From NCBI GenBank assembly GCA_018676675.1, contig JABHEG010000042.1:62001-126000 (forward strand): a DNA stretch of 64,000 nt. Reading direction: 5' to 3'. Of this stretch, positions 35,197 through 43,686 are shown in pieces (position 1 is the first letter of the stretch; each line of letters starts with the position of its first letter). The DNA comes from Lentisphaerota bacterium. GTDB taxonomy: Bacteria > Verrucomicrobiota > Lentisphaeria > Oligosphaerales > JABHEG01. The notes under the pieces are model-generated. The model was given only the letters and a program-made list of their open reading frames with translations, was not told where the DNA came from and did not search any database. A program made the position numbers and the translations under genes.

Positions 35197-38100
35197 TTAC
35201 GGGCGGTTGCTGACCGTCAAGCTGGTCGCGTGTTCCATAGTGACCGTATCACCGGGGCCATAGTCGTAGATCAGGAAACGTACGAGGCCATCTCCGTCAC
35301 GGTCGTTGAACTGGTCCTTGAGCACTGCTGCGGTTGTGTTCGGATGGGCGCTCTTGTCGATCAGGCAGGCGTGCGCGTTGCGGTGGACGTCCTTGAGTCT
35401 GTAGTGCACGTCACCCGTCTCATTGGTCAAGGTTTTGCCCTGGTAGTAGCCGAAGCGGCAGAGCGTCAGGGTGATGCTGCTGGAGAGCACGCCGTCAGTG
35501 CATGTTGCTACAAACCCCTCGCCGATCCTGGGATCCAGCCCGAAACGGATGCGGCATCCCTCGTCAACTCTCTTGGCCCCCAGAATCTGGTAGGAGGCGG
35601 AGCTTCCCGCGGAGTTCGCGATCCGCATGTGTCGGCCGGCCAGGGCCTCGATTCCAGCGGGGACAGGAGCCACCACGATGCTGGAACCTCCCCAGTCGCA
35701 GGACACGATAGTGCCTCGGTACTCAGCATTGGGCATGGTGATCCCGAAGCCGTTCTTCGTGAGAACCGTGCCACGTACGAGTGTCGCTTGCACGACGTGA
35801 CCATCGTCCTCGCGCCACAGTCCGAATTCACCGTCAAAGGTGATCCCAGCGACCTCGATCTGGTCGCCGGTCCCATGCTGCAGGATGACGACATCGGTTG
35901 TTGATGTCGTGGTGACCCGGAAGGCGAGAGGCGCGAACTCCGCATTCCTGGCTGGTCCCTGAATCGGAAGCCGCTCCACATGCTGGATCGTCCCTTCGTC
36001 CGTGTAGGGCTCAAGGACGTTCAGGTATTGCCGGGTGAGTTCAGCTTCGCCAGCGTGGCGCTGAACTGCCCAGGTGATGTCGTAGTTGCACCTGCCGCCG
36101 GGCGCTTTCCCCTTGGCCAGAACCGCCTCGCCGCCGTCCGGTTCCACCATGAACGCCTTGAGGTGCACGTTCTTGTCGCTTCTCACCCGGTAATCAAGAC
36201 TCCATACGCCGTCCGGTTTTGCGCGTTGCGGGGTTCGCATGAAAGCCAGGCAGGACAGCTCGGAGTCGTGTTTCGCGGTCGATGAGTAATCGCCATAGGC
36301 GAGCCCATCGCCGAGGGCTGTGCCGTCGTAACTCTCGAAGCTGAGGCCTTCGGTCTCCGCGTCACCGTCGGGACCGTGGAAACTGAATGTGTGCTCGGTG
36401 CCGCCTTTGACGCGTTCCAGACTGATGGCGTAGCTCGCGTCATCAGCCAGGTCTACCAGGGCGATGGTACGCTGGCGGTACCCGTTGCGCTTCCCTCGCC
36501 GGGCGCGAGACTCTGCAACGGCGATCTGGACCGGAGGAGAGCCGACAAACGTGGTGAGTTCGCCCTTGTTGAAGTCGGTGGCTCGGATGCCGGTTATGTG
36601 CGTGCCGTAGTGCGTGCCCCAGTTCGTTTCCCAGCGCCCTGCGAACGTCCAACCTACGGGGTAGCCAAGCTCGGGAAGGAGCGTGCGTTGCAGTGCTTCG
36701 AAACCGTAGGTCAGCATATCCGGATGTGCGTGTTGGACACAACGTGCGTAGCGCAGCCAGAGAGTACGTTGCCCGGAACCGGCGCCGGAACGCAGGATGG
36801 CGTGTCCATAGCCGTCGAGGATGTTGCTCGGTACCGACACCTGCCAGCCGCGTCGGTCCAGTGCTGTCTGAGCAGCCTGCTTCAGTGCCGGATCAGTGAG
36901 CTTACCAAGGAAGCTGCCGTTGGGGCCGGCCATGGCCTGAGCAAATCGCGCATCCCCGGTCGCTTTGTAGGCGTTGATCCAGTCATCGAGCTTACAGGGG
37001 TAGCCCTGGTTGGGGGCGAGTCGTGTCCCGAACGTGGGGCCGCCGGTGTCCCCAGTCACCGCAAAGGTCCGGCCTATGAGGCCGTACTCAAGGCAGAAAT
37101 CGTACTGACGGCGGAATTTCGGGTCGTTCACGGGAGAGACGAAACGTGGTGGCACGTACTGATCCGGATGCAGCTCGCGGAGCCGGTCGAGGGCCTTGAA
37201 AAGGCGCGCCATGTCACGGATCTGGATGTGGTTGTAGCTGGGGGATTCGTGCGCGGCGCCGTCCTTGTAGTACTGATTGGTGAGTGCGAACCGGATGCCG
37301 CTGGTATTCAGCAGTGTGTCAGCCACTTCAATTGTCCTCGGCGTTCCAAGGGCAACGGCGAAGGTTGCCGCGGCCACCTCCTGCTGTGGATAGTTCCGGA
37401 CTTCAGCGTTGTCGAGGCAGGCCTGGAGTGTGGCGCGGAGCACACCGGCTTCAATGAATTGGCAGAAGTCATCGTAGGACGTCATCTCCGGGTGACCGTG
37501 GGCCTGGCAGAACGCGAGGAGCTCCTGGTCGTCGGCGAGTTGGTCGAAGATGAGATCCCAGGCCCGAGCAGCGTTCTCCATGCGAGACAAATCCCAGTTG
37601 CACTGGATATACATGAAGCTGCCATAGAGTGAGGCAAAGCGCCTCTCGATGGGGGCACCCACCGGCCATTTGTAGACGCCGTCGCGATTGGCGATCTTCC
37701 GGTGGTTCAGGTTGACGGTCATGTCCACCATGCTTTCTGCGTACCGGAGCAGCCCGATCGCCGTCTTGTGGGCGTAGGCTTTCTTGCCTGTGGTGGCGTA
37801 GGCTCGCGCGCACTCAATGATGCCCGGAGTCAGTTCCTTCATGTAGGCTTCCCACTGATGGTAATAGGCGATGAACGGCCAGCGCCAGGGATTGCCCTTT
37901 GCGGAGCAGACGGGTGTGACGGGTTCACAGCCATAGCCATCGTCGGGGAAAGGCCCTGAGTGCATGTCACCTTTGTGCCAGTCATTGGAAGGGAACCGGG
38001 TCTTGCACTCCGGGCACTGCACTTTCCACGGATGGTTAACTGGATCCATGCGCCAGGGGTAGAAGCCGCTACGGCCCTTGTAGAGTTCCATTCCGCACAC

Positions 38101-38697
38101 CGGGCAGCCCTTGCCTACGCCACCCTCTGCCTCCCGTGACCCCAGGACCATAAGGCACGTTCGGGGTACACTTGGGCCGGGAATGATGCTGTAGATGTCC
38201 TCGTCCGGCAGGCTGAGCCAGCGCTCTGCGCGTGCGCTGACCTGCCCTTCTTTCTTCATTTTGGCCAAGTCTGTATCGGAATGCAGCGTGCGCGCCGACT
38301 TGCGGCCCGTGTAGGCTGGGGCGTCCAGTGGCCAGAGCCGTGGCAGTTTGAGCTTCTTGTAGGTACGGGGGGCGTAGGCGTCGGCCCAGGCGAGGACGTC
38401 AAGTGGGACTTCCTGTTTGCCGCCTTTCCCGTGGAAGCGGAGCGTCGCCGTACCCGGTTTCAGGCCTCGAAAGTAGTAGCGCTGGATTTCGTCCTGGTCC
38501 CACTGGTCGATGACCTCCAAGGTTGCCGGCACGTCAACGCGCAATTCTCCTGAGCCTTTCGGTTGACGCAGGGCGACCCGGAACTGCTGCCCGGGAAAGA
38601 TCCAGAGCGGTTTGTCCAGGATCTCCACGTCTGCCTGTGAAACGAGAGTTGGTATCAGGGCGATGGCTGTGGCCAGCCCGATTCGGATGCGATTCAT
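35197..38697 (-). CDS. Secreted heparinase II/III-like protein
   Basis: A 1166-residue exported protein (signal peptide MNRIRIGLATAIALIPTLVSQA). An Ig-like N-terminal part is followed by two CxxC zinc-ribbon-like pairs (GCPVCG and QCPEC) at about 200-240. An alpha/alpha toroid (about 250-620) carries PVGAPIERRFASLYGSFMYI and the HESPSYNHIQIRDMA stretch with candidate catalytic Tyr/His/Asn. A heparinase II/III-type beta-sandwich (about 640-900) follows, with the HAHPDMLTYGFEA and WGTHYGTHITG patterns. The last 250 residues are a further beta-domain. GAGGA precedes the ATG. The family cleaves uronic-acid-containing polysaccharides; actual substrate unknown. Confidence 0.83.
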   Translation of the reverse strand: MNRIRIGLATAIALIPTLVSQADVEILDKPLWIFPGQQFRVALRQPKGSGELRVDVPATLEVIDQWDQDEIQRYYFRGLKPGTATLRFHGKGGKQEVPLDVLAWADAYAPRTYKKLKLPRLWPLDAPAYTGRKSARTLHSDTDLAKMKKEGQVSARAERWLSLPDEDIYSIIPGPSVPRTCLMVLGSREAEGGVGKGCPVCGMELYKGRSGFYPWRMDPVNHPWKVQCPECKTRFPSNDWHKGDMHSGPFPDDGYGCEPVTPVCSAKGNPWRWPFIAYYHQWEAYMKELTPGIIECARAYATTGKKAYAHKTAIGLLRYAESMVDMTVNLNHRKIANRDGVYKWPVGAPIERRFASLYGSFMYIQCNWDLSRMENAARAWDLIFDQLADDQELLAFCQAHGHPEMTSYDDFCQFIEAGVLRATLQACLDNAEVRNYPQQEVAAATFAVALGTPRTIEVADTLLNTSGIRFALTNQYYKDGAAHESPSYNHIQIRDMARLFKALDRLRELHPDQYVPPRFVSPVNDPKFRRQYDFCLEYGLIGRTFAVTGDTGGPTFGTRLAPNQGYPCKLDDWINAYKATGDARFAQAMAGPNGSFLGKLTDPALKQAAQTALDRRGWQVSVPSNILDGYGHAILRSGAGSGQRTLWLRYARCVQHAHPDMLTYGFEALQRTLLPELGYPVGWTFAGRWETNWGTHYGTHITGIRATDFNKGELTTFVGSPPVQIAVAESRARRGKRNGYRQRTIALVDLADDASYAISLERVKGGTEHTFSFHGPDGDAETEGLSFESYDGTALGDGLAYGDYSSTAKHDSELSCLAFMRTPQRAKPDGVWSLDYRVRSDKNVHLKAFMVEPDGGEAVLAKGKAPGGRCNYDITWAVQRHAGEAELTRQYLNVLEPYTDEGTIQHVERLPIQGPARNAEFAPLAFRVTTTSTTDVVILQHGTGDQIEVAGITFDGEFGLWREDDGHVVQATLVRGTVLTKNGFGITMPNAEYRGTIVSCDWGGSSIVVAPVPAGIEALAGRHMRIANSAGSSASYQILGAKRVDEGCRIRFGLDPRIGEGFVATCTDGVLSSSITLTLCRFGYYQGKTLTNETGDVHYRLKDVHRNAHACLIDKSAHPNTTAAVLKDQFNDRDGDGLVRFLIYDYGPGDTVTMEHATSLTVSNRP

Positions 38698-39123
38698 ACT
38701 TAGTCCTCATACTTCAGCTGTGTGCAGGCTTGGCTCGCTCAATGCTCCGGCCACTGTTCCTCCCGTTCGTGCCCTGCTGGGAACGGCGTCAGGGGGCCTC
38801 TCACATGACCGACAGCCCGTCTGTCTGTTGTCACCTGTGGGGTGTGACTCTTGCCTCCTGAACGTAGGGGGGACGACGAGCTTCGTCAAACCTGTCCGGG
38901 AGGAACTGCAGGGCCTACGTGAACGGCCCGGGTCATGGTGTTGGTGCCGTGGCGCAGCTATGTTGCGGGGACACTGGTCCATGTCGTTCCCGGGGGGGGA
39001 AGAACAGGCCCTTCCCGGGAACATGGGCGGCCGTTCGACCGGCCTGTGGCGCTGAGCTATGCCATTGAGCGGAACGATAGGCCATTGTTCTTTAGGAAAA
39101 TCCGAGCAGCCACGGAGTTCGTC
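38698..39123. other. 426-base divergent intergenic gap
   Basis: The gap lies between the heparinase-like gene (minus) and the deacylase gene (plus). No frame with family resemblance, RNA gene or confident promoter could be found. G-tracts occur near 38990 (GGGGGGG). The Shine-Dalgarno GGAG for the plus gene is at 39114-39117. Confidence 0.5.
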
Positions 39124-40191
39124 ATGGGATCGGTAAGCAAAGAATCGAGAGCATTCACCTGTGCCAAGGGCCGTGAGTTCACCGTCAGCTACGTCCGGAT
39201 AGACGGGGGACGCCCCGGTCCGGCGCTGGCGCTGATCGGCGGCCAGCACGGCATGGAGCATATCGGGCCAGTCGTGCTCAAGGAGATGGTACACGAACTC
39301 GCGGAGCGGGATTTCCGGGGCACGGTCAGCATCTGCCCCTGTGCCAACCCACTGGCCCTCGAACTGGACTTCGAGTACTACCCTGAAAACGAGGACTTAG
39401 CCGTCCTTGACGGATATTTCTATTCTCGTTTCCGGCACGATTACTGTCCCTACGGCATGGAACGCTCGAAGGGGCCGAACTATTACAATATGAATAGATT
39501 GTGGAACCGAGACGTGACCCATGGCGTCGCTGGTCAGGTGACACAGTGGCTTTGGGACGAGATTGTCTCTGGAGCGGATGTGACTATTGACTTCCACTGT
39601 CTTCAGGCAGAGAAACCCCTCATCTTTAACTGGCACAAGGACGGGATCCCGTTGGCCGCCTGTTTCGGGATTCAGGCCATTTATCCGCATGGTGCGGGCG
39701 ACGACTTCCTTCAGGGCAACTTGGGCTACCAGGGAGGGCTGGGAGGGAGTCGGGCGTTCTGTGTCGAGTTTTCTCGGCAGCACGGGTACAAGGACGAGTA
39801 TGCCCTTGGCAAGCAGGGGATCCGGAATATCATGGCGGCCATCGGTATGGTTGAGGATGATGTCGTACTTGAACGCCCTGTGTACGAAATCGTCTCCTCG
39901 ATCGCCACGAAAGCAGAGGCCACAGGGCATATCCATTACCTAAAGGACGAGTATGAGCCCGTGCTGGCGGGGGAGAAGATCTTTGAGATCTCGTCTCTCG
40001 AGAGCCTGGACCTGCTTCAAGTGGGTGTCTCGACGATTGACGGGATCGTGGGAAGACGGACTCGCCTCCCCATCGCCAAGCCGGGAGAGAATGTCCTGGC
40101 CGTTCAGGATGTCCGGAAGGTCATGGATGCCGGGAGTTACCCGGCGGGGTGTCAAGCGGAAGGCTGTAGGGTGACTGGATGGAACGTGTGA
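39124..40191 (+). CDS. Succinylglutamate desuccinylase/aspartoacylase-family (M14-like) zinc hydrolase
   Basis: A 355-residue cytoplasmic hydrolase. Zinc ligands H42 and E45 in GGQHGMEHIG, H159 in VTIDFHC, and the catalytic Glu216 in FCVEFS match the AstE/AspA family. YYNMNRLWNR occupies the position of the usual NLNRxFPG loop. The C-terminal part (about 285-345) is the small beta-barrel that closes over the active site (GEKIFEISSLESLDLLQVGVS). Members cleave N-acyl amino acids or similar amides. ATG 39124 has GGAG six bases upstream; a longer frame to 38935 lacks homology. No partner gene is obvious. Confidence 0.85.
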   Translation: MGSVSKESRAFTCAKGREFTVSYVRIDGGRPGPALALIGGQHGMEHIGPVVLKEMVHELAERDFRGTVSICPCANPLALELDFEYYPENEDLAVLDGYFYSRFRHDYCPYGMERSKGPNYYNMNRLWNRDVTHGVAGQVTQWLWDEIVSGADVTIDFHCLQAEKPLIFNWHKDGIPLAACFGIQAIYPHGAGDDFLQGNLGYQGGLGGSRAFCVEFSRQHGYKDEYALGKQGIRNIMAAIGMVEDDVVLERPVYEIVSSIATKAEATGHIHYLKDEYEPVLAGEKIFEISSLESLDLLQVGVSTIDGIVGRRTRLPIAKPGENVLAVQDVRKVMDAGSYPAGCQAEGCRVTGWNV

Positions 40192-40521
40192 GAAGAGGGG
40201 GGGGGCCTGGAACATGATGGGAACGGGAACATGTCCATCCCAGCCACCGGTGGCTGGTCGGGTGAGACGGACCGGTGGGCCTGCATGCGGCTTGGGGCAG
40301 CACTCGAACTTGGCGGCAGGTACACGCCGCCTGCTCACGACGAACGTTGCCGACGGTTCCAGGGCAGGATGTTCCGTTCTGAAGGGCGGATGTCGACTGT
40401 CGACTGTGTCCCGAACGGTGGTTTCCGGGAGTTGGAGCACGGCGGTCTCGTAAACCGTCCCGGGCGTGGCAGCAAGAGGGAGGCAGAGGCAAGGGACGCG
40501 CCTCGTCGAATCGAGATCGCG
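40192..40521. other. 330-base convergent intergenic gap with small palindromes
   Basis: No gene supported. It holds a perfect 18-bp palindrome CCAGCCACCGGTGGCTGG at 40240-40257, a GGCGGC...GCCGCC hairpin near 40313-40332 and a TGTCGAC direct repeat near 40390. Hairpins without U-tracts may act as weak bidirectional terminators between the deacylase and the UroD-like gene. Confidence 0.6.
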
Positions 40522-41724
40522 TTACGCACCCGGGGCCACTACAGGCCCGAAGGCATCGACCCAGCACTTCACCTGCTCAAGGCGATCAAGATTCACTTCG
40601 GGTGGAACGTTGTCGGACACGCCCAGTATCACTCTGGCGCCCGAGCCCAGCTCGCTGAACAGCTCGTCCATGTAGGCTTCAAAATCAGCCTGGGGCGTCA
40701 CGGCATCAATGAGCACGACGCATGGGATGCCGCCGAAGACGGTCGTGCTCGGACCGAACCCCTGGCGGAACTCTCTGAGCGTGCATGACGTCATGGGGCT
40801 TGGGCAGACCGACTCGCCGACATCGAAGCCGCAGCGTGGGAACAGGTCAAGCAGATGTCGACTCTCTCCGTCGGTGTGCGTCATGAGGAGCTTACCCGCA
40901 TCGTGGGATCTGTCGGCGACACGCCGCAGTCCAGGGAGAATCTCTTCTTCGAAGAACGGCGGCCAGGTTGTGTCATGGTCGTAGTTCGCGCCCCAGAAAA
41001 CGACCTCTGCGCTGCAGGCCATCAACGCGTCGAGCATTGCGTCATAGAACGGGGCCATTCGCTGGGCCAGTTCCTTCAGCGCCTGACGTTCTTCGACGTA
41101 GTAGACGAAGAAGTCCTGCATCGCCATAAGGTCGTGGAGCATCGCGTGCATCGGTGTTGCGCCCAACGGGCCGTTCGGTATGGCCAAACCGCGCTCACCC
41201 ACGCGTTCGTGAAACTGCTGGTACGCTGCGGGCGTCGGCACGACCTCCAAGTGTTCGAACACCTGAGCAACAGCGTCGAGGTCGTTTAGGGAACTGATTG
41301 GGTACTTCTCCACGAATGGGAGCGAGATGCCGGATGCGGCCATCGATTGCGTCATGGCCAGTTTCATCGTCACACTGCCGCTGTCGGTGTGAATCACGGT
41401 CTGGAAATGGCCCGCGGTGTGTTCGAAGCGGACCTCGAGATTGCGGATCTCGACGCGGAATGGGTAGTCGGGATGGTTGTCGATGCCCAACCCACGGAGC
41501 ATCAGGTCTTGGGGTTGACGTTGCAGTGTGTAGTCTCCGCGAACAGCGTGGCAGGCCACTCCCAATTCATCAGCCATCTCAGCGGTGTTCATGCCCGCAA
41601 AGCGCGCGGGAACGGTATCCTGTGCCTTCCAGGCGATGGTCGCCAGATCCATGCGCGGAGCCCACGGGATTCGGTCTGTTGCCTGACCGCGCATAGCTGC
41701 GAGCATGCGTTCACGTCGAGTCAT
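40522..41724 (-). CDS. Uroporphyrinogen-decarboxylase-family protein (probable corrinoid-type methyltransferase)
   Basis: A 400-residue UroD-fold protein opening MTRRERMLAAMRGQATDRIPWAPRMD, a start typical of the MtaA/CmuA-like and O-demethylase branch rather than HemE. The LLMTHTDGESRHLLDLFPRCGFD stretch provides His and Cys near the barrel centre, where zinc binds in the methyltransferase branch. HemE hallmarks for decarboxylation are not apparent. The family moves methyl groups between methoxy/methyl donors, corrinoid proteins and thiols, but no corrinoid protein is adjacent. AGAGGGA precedes the ATG. Such stand-alone UroD-like genes are abundant in Lentisphaerae and Planctomycetes. Confidence 0.8.
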   Translation of the reverse strand: MTRRERMLAAMRGQATDRIPWAPRMDLATIAWKAQDTVPARFAGMNTAEMADELGVACHAVRGDYTLQRQPQDLMLRGLGIDNHPDYPFRVEIRNLEVRFEHTAGHFQTVIHTDSGSVTMKLAMTQSMAASGISLPFVEKYPISSLNDLDAVAQVFEHLEVVPTPAAYQQFHERVGERGLAIPNGPLGATPMHAMLHDLMAMQDFFVYYVEERQALKELAQRMAPFYDAMLDALMACSAEVVFWGANYDHDTTWPPFFEEEILPGLRRVADRSHDAGKLLMTHTDGESRHLLDLFPRCGFDVGESVCPSPMTSCTLREFRQGFGPSTTVFGGIPCVVLIDAVTPQADFEAYMDELFSELGSGARVILGVSDNVPPEVNLDRLEQVKCWVDAFGPVVAPGA

Positions 41725-42060
41725 CTCAGATAGTCCCTCTGTTGTGTTGTCGTGCTGTTGGCTGGAACGACGTCAGTGTGGTGTTGTCGCGTCGCGCTCC
41801 TCGTCGTCGATTTCTTTTGGGATCTTGGGCTCCACCGACGCAAGGTCGATGGGGGCCGCGAGACAGCCGAACATGCTGACGACAATATAGGTCCCCCAAC
41901 GCTGTTTGACGGAAATAGAGAGGACGAGCCCCGAAACACGGCGCCCAGGGCAGGGGGGAGTGGCGGCGGAACGGAATCTGGTTACCGTATGGTGCCTACA
42001 CTCGTTGGCGCAGCAAGGGAAGACGATCGTTCTTAGATGCGGAAGGTGGATCGCGGAACA
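41725..42060. other. 336-base divergent intergenic gap
   Basis: Nothing recognisable beyond the ribosome site of the plus gene (GGAAGGTGGA near 42041-42050). Repeated GTTGT-type words near 41740-41790 do not form a clear operator. Confidence 0.4.
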
Positions 42061-42537
42061 ATGAGCACAGACTCAACTGAGCATCCGGAAGCGATGCGGT
42101 CGCTCTTGCCGACGGAAGAACTGGCGTTCCTCAGAGAGATTTATGGTCTCGATGCAGACGCAGACATTGTGGGACTTCTCAAGGATTCGTTCCAGGTGAT
42201 CCAGGCCCGGGCCCAGATTCTCTTGAGCCTGATCGTCATCTGTTTGACCATCACAGGCTTTTCGGGGCGGCGGATCGCGGAGTCTGGGCCGGCAGCGCGA
42301 CTGTTCTTGGGGGTGGGGATCCTGGCCGTACTGGCATCGGCCTTGATTTTGTTCTGTGGGCCTTTGCGGATTCAGTGGATGACCAGCACTCGAGGAAGCT
42401 CACTGGACGCCAGCCTGGTGCACTGGATCGAGCGCCGGAATCAGCGCACGCGCCGTTACCACCTAGCCGTTCTGTGGCTGGTTATAGGCTTGACGGGTTA
42501 CGTACTGAGTGTCACCGCCTACCTGCTAGTGGTCTGA
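42061..42537 (+). CDS. Small membrane protein of unknown function
   Basis: A 158-residue protein not assigned to a family. Residues 1-45 are hydrophilic and acidic (LPTEELAFLREIYGLDADADIVGLLKD). Transmembrane segments lie at about 53-70 (ILLSLIVICLTITGFSG), 80-100 (LFLGVGILAVLASALILFCG) and 132-158 (LAVLWLVIGLTGYVLSVTAYLLVV). A SLATT-like or signalling-membrane role is possible but unsupported. ATG 42061 is preferred over 42037 on ribosome-site grounds. The last codons and the TGA stop lie inside the left inverted repeat of the 171-bp element at 42529-42699, so its natural C-terminus may have been replaced. Confidence 0.6.
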   Translation: MSTDSTEHPEAMRSLLPTEELAFLREIYGLDADADIVGLLKDSFQVIQARAQILLSLIVICLTITGFSGRRIAESGPAARLFLGVGILAVLASALILFCGPLRIQWMTSTRGSSLDASLVHWIERRNQRTRRYHLAVLWLVIGLTGYVLSVTAYLLVV

Positions 42538-42699
42538 GTTGTTGATCCGCGCGCAACTGCTTCGCAGCGTGGCTCTTTCGACGCCCAGCCACGGCCGCGA
42601 CCGACGACGATGCGTCTGCATCGCCTTGCGGGCGCGGTCGCACCTGGAGCGTCCGAAGTAGTTAACGCATTTTGTCGACGGATTGACAACTCAGACCAC
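42529..42699. mobile_element. 171-bp MITE-like element with 21-bp terminal inverted repeats
   Basis: Left terminus GTGGTCTGAGTTGTTGATCCG (42529-42549) and the complement of the right terminus (42679-42699) agree at 19 of 21 positions. The palindrome continues inward imperfectly (GCAACTGCTTCG pairs with CGAAGTAGTTAACGC). The interior has further stems, such as CGTGGCT...AGCCACG near 42568-42593. There is no coding capacity. No target-site duplication was confirmed. The left end provides the stop codon of the upstream membrane-protein gene. Confidence 0.7.
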
Positions 42700-42740
42700 T
42701 GCGACCGTGAGTGGGATCGATTGACGGTTTGGAGGAGACC

Positions 42741-43400
42741 TTATCTCCCGGCGAGACTGCTGGGCACCGCACAGACCCCCAGGTCAATGCCTCCCAGGAT
42801 CTTCCCCCTGCCGTTGGGAGCGGGATTGGCCCAGTTCAGGGCGAGACACGTTCGGACAGAGCCATCCACCCTCAAGACATTCCCGTCACGGCCTCCGTGG
42901 TTCCCCCCAAAGGACGACATCCCCCCGGGGAAGACGGACCTGTCTCCACCGTTCTTGTCGCATGCAAGCATCATCTCCGGTGGTGAGTTCTCTGACAGCC
43001 TGCCAGAGGGGAGTCGGAGTATTCAGTGGTAGTTCCCTGCTTTCCTGTAAGCGACGAGGTTGTAGGCACAATGACGTGATCTGAAGCTGTCCTTGTTCAC
43101 GGCGCGTGCCGGAGAGGTCCTGGCCAGGCCGCAGACGAAGAGCTCCGGCACGGCACCAACGGGCTCAAGCGCGTAGAACGTCTCCGGGAAGAAGCCGTCG
43201 TTGTCTCCCGAGTACAGCCATGCCATTTTGCCGATCTGCGAGAGGTTAGCCAGGCACCGGACACGCTCAGCATGGCGCCGTGCCTTGGCGAGGGAAGGCA
43301 GGACCATCGAGGCCAAGATGGCGATGATGCTCAGTACAACGAGGAGCTCAAGGAGCGTGAAGGCGGAGCGTTTCTCCTGCTGTGGTGGTTTCGTGTGCAT
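42741..43400 (-). pseudogene. Type IV pseudopilin-like H-X9-DG protein with an in-frame TGA
   Basis: The N-terminus has the prepilin signal KRSAFTLLELLVVLSIIAILASMVLP followed by ARRHAERVRCLANLSQIGKMAWLY, as in the DUF1559/H-X9-DG family common in Planctomycetes and Lentisphaerae. Translation stops at TGA 43023-43025 after AYRKAGNYH (125 residues). The same frame then continues LRLPSGRLSENSPPEMMLACDKN and reaches SFGGNHGGRDGNVLRVDGSVR, which is the family's C-terminal H-X9-DG motif, ending at 42741. The complete gene would be 219 residues. AGGTG precedes ATG 43400. The stop is a nonsense change or an assembly error; read-through is possible but unsupported. Confidence 0.78.
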
Positions 43401-43686
43401 GTCACACCTATCATGTGTTTCCGGGGGGCGGCCTGCTGGCACCGCCTCCTACATTCCGACGTTGGGATGGCAGGAGCTATTCACCTCAAGCCGGCACGCC
43501 ATGCTCCTGAGGTGCTGCGCGATGGGGTTTCCCCAGCTAAATTGGGGAGGGGTGAGCGTGAGGTCGTTCGCTGCGTGCCACCCGACAGGGCCTTCCTGAC
43601 CGGTCAGGCGAAGAGACGATGAGAATCCGGCGGTGCCGCGGAAAACGTCGGTTCCGTCACAGTGGTATTGAAGGGATGAGCTGAGC

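Noticed and set aside
36376..37632. A 418-codon plus-strand frame inside the heparinase-like gene
   Set aside because: Antisense shadow of a conserved toroid region in GC-rich DNA; no family resemblance.
40231..40788. A 185-codon plus-strand frame downstream of the deacylase gene
   Set aside because: No family resemblance, biased toward Arg/Gly, and it runs antisense into the UroD-like gene.
43023..43025. TGA as selenocysteine in the pseudopilin
   Set aside because: No catalytic role for Sec in pilins and no recognisable SECIS hairpin just downstream; TGA is used as a stop elsewhere.
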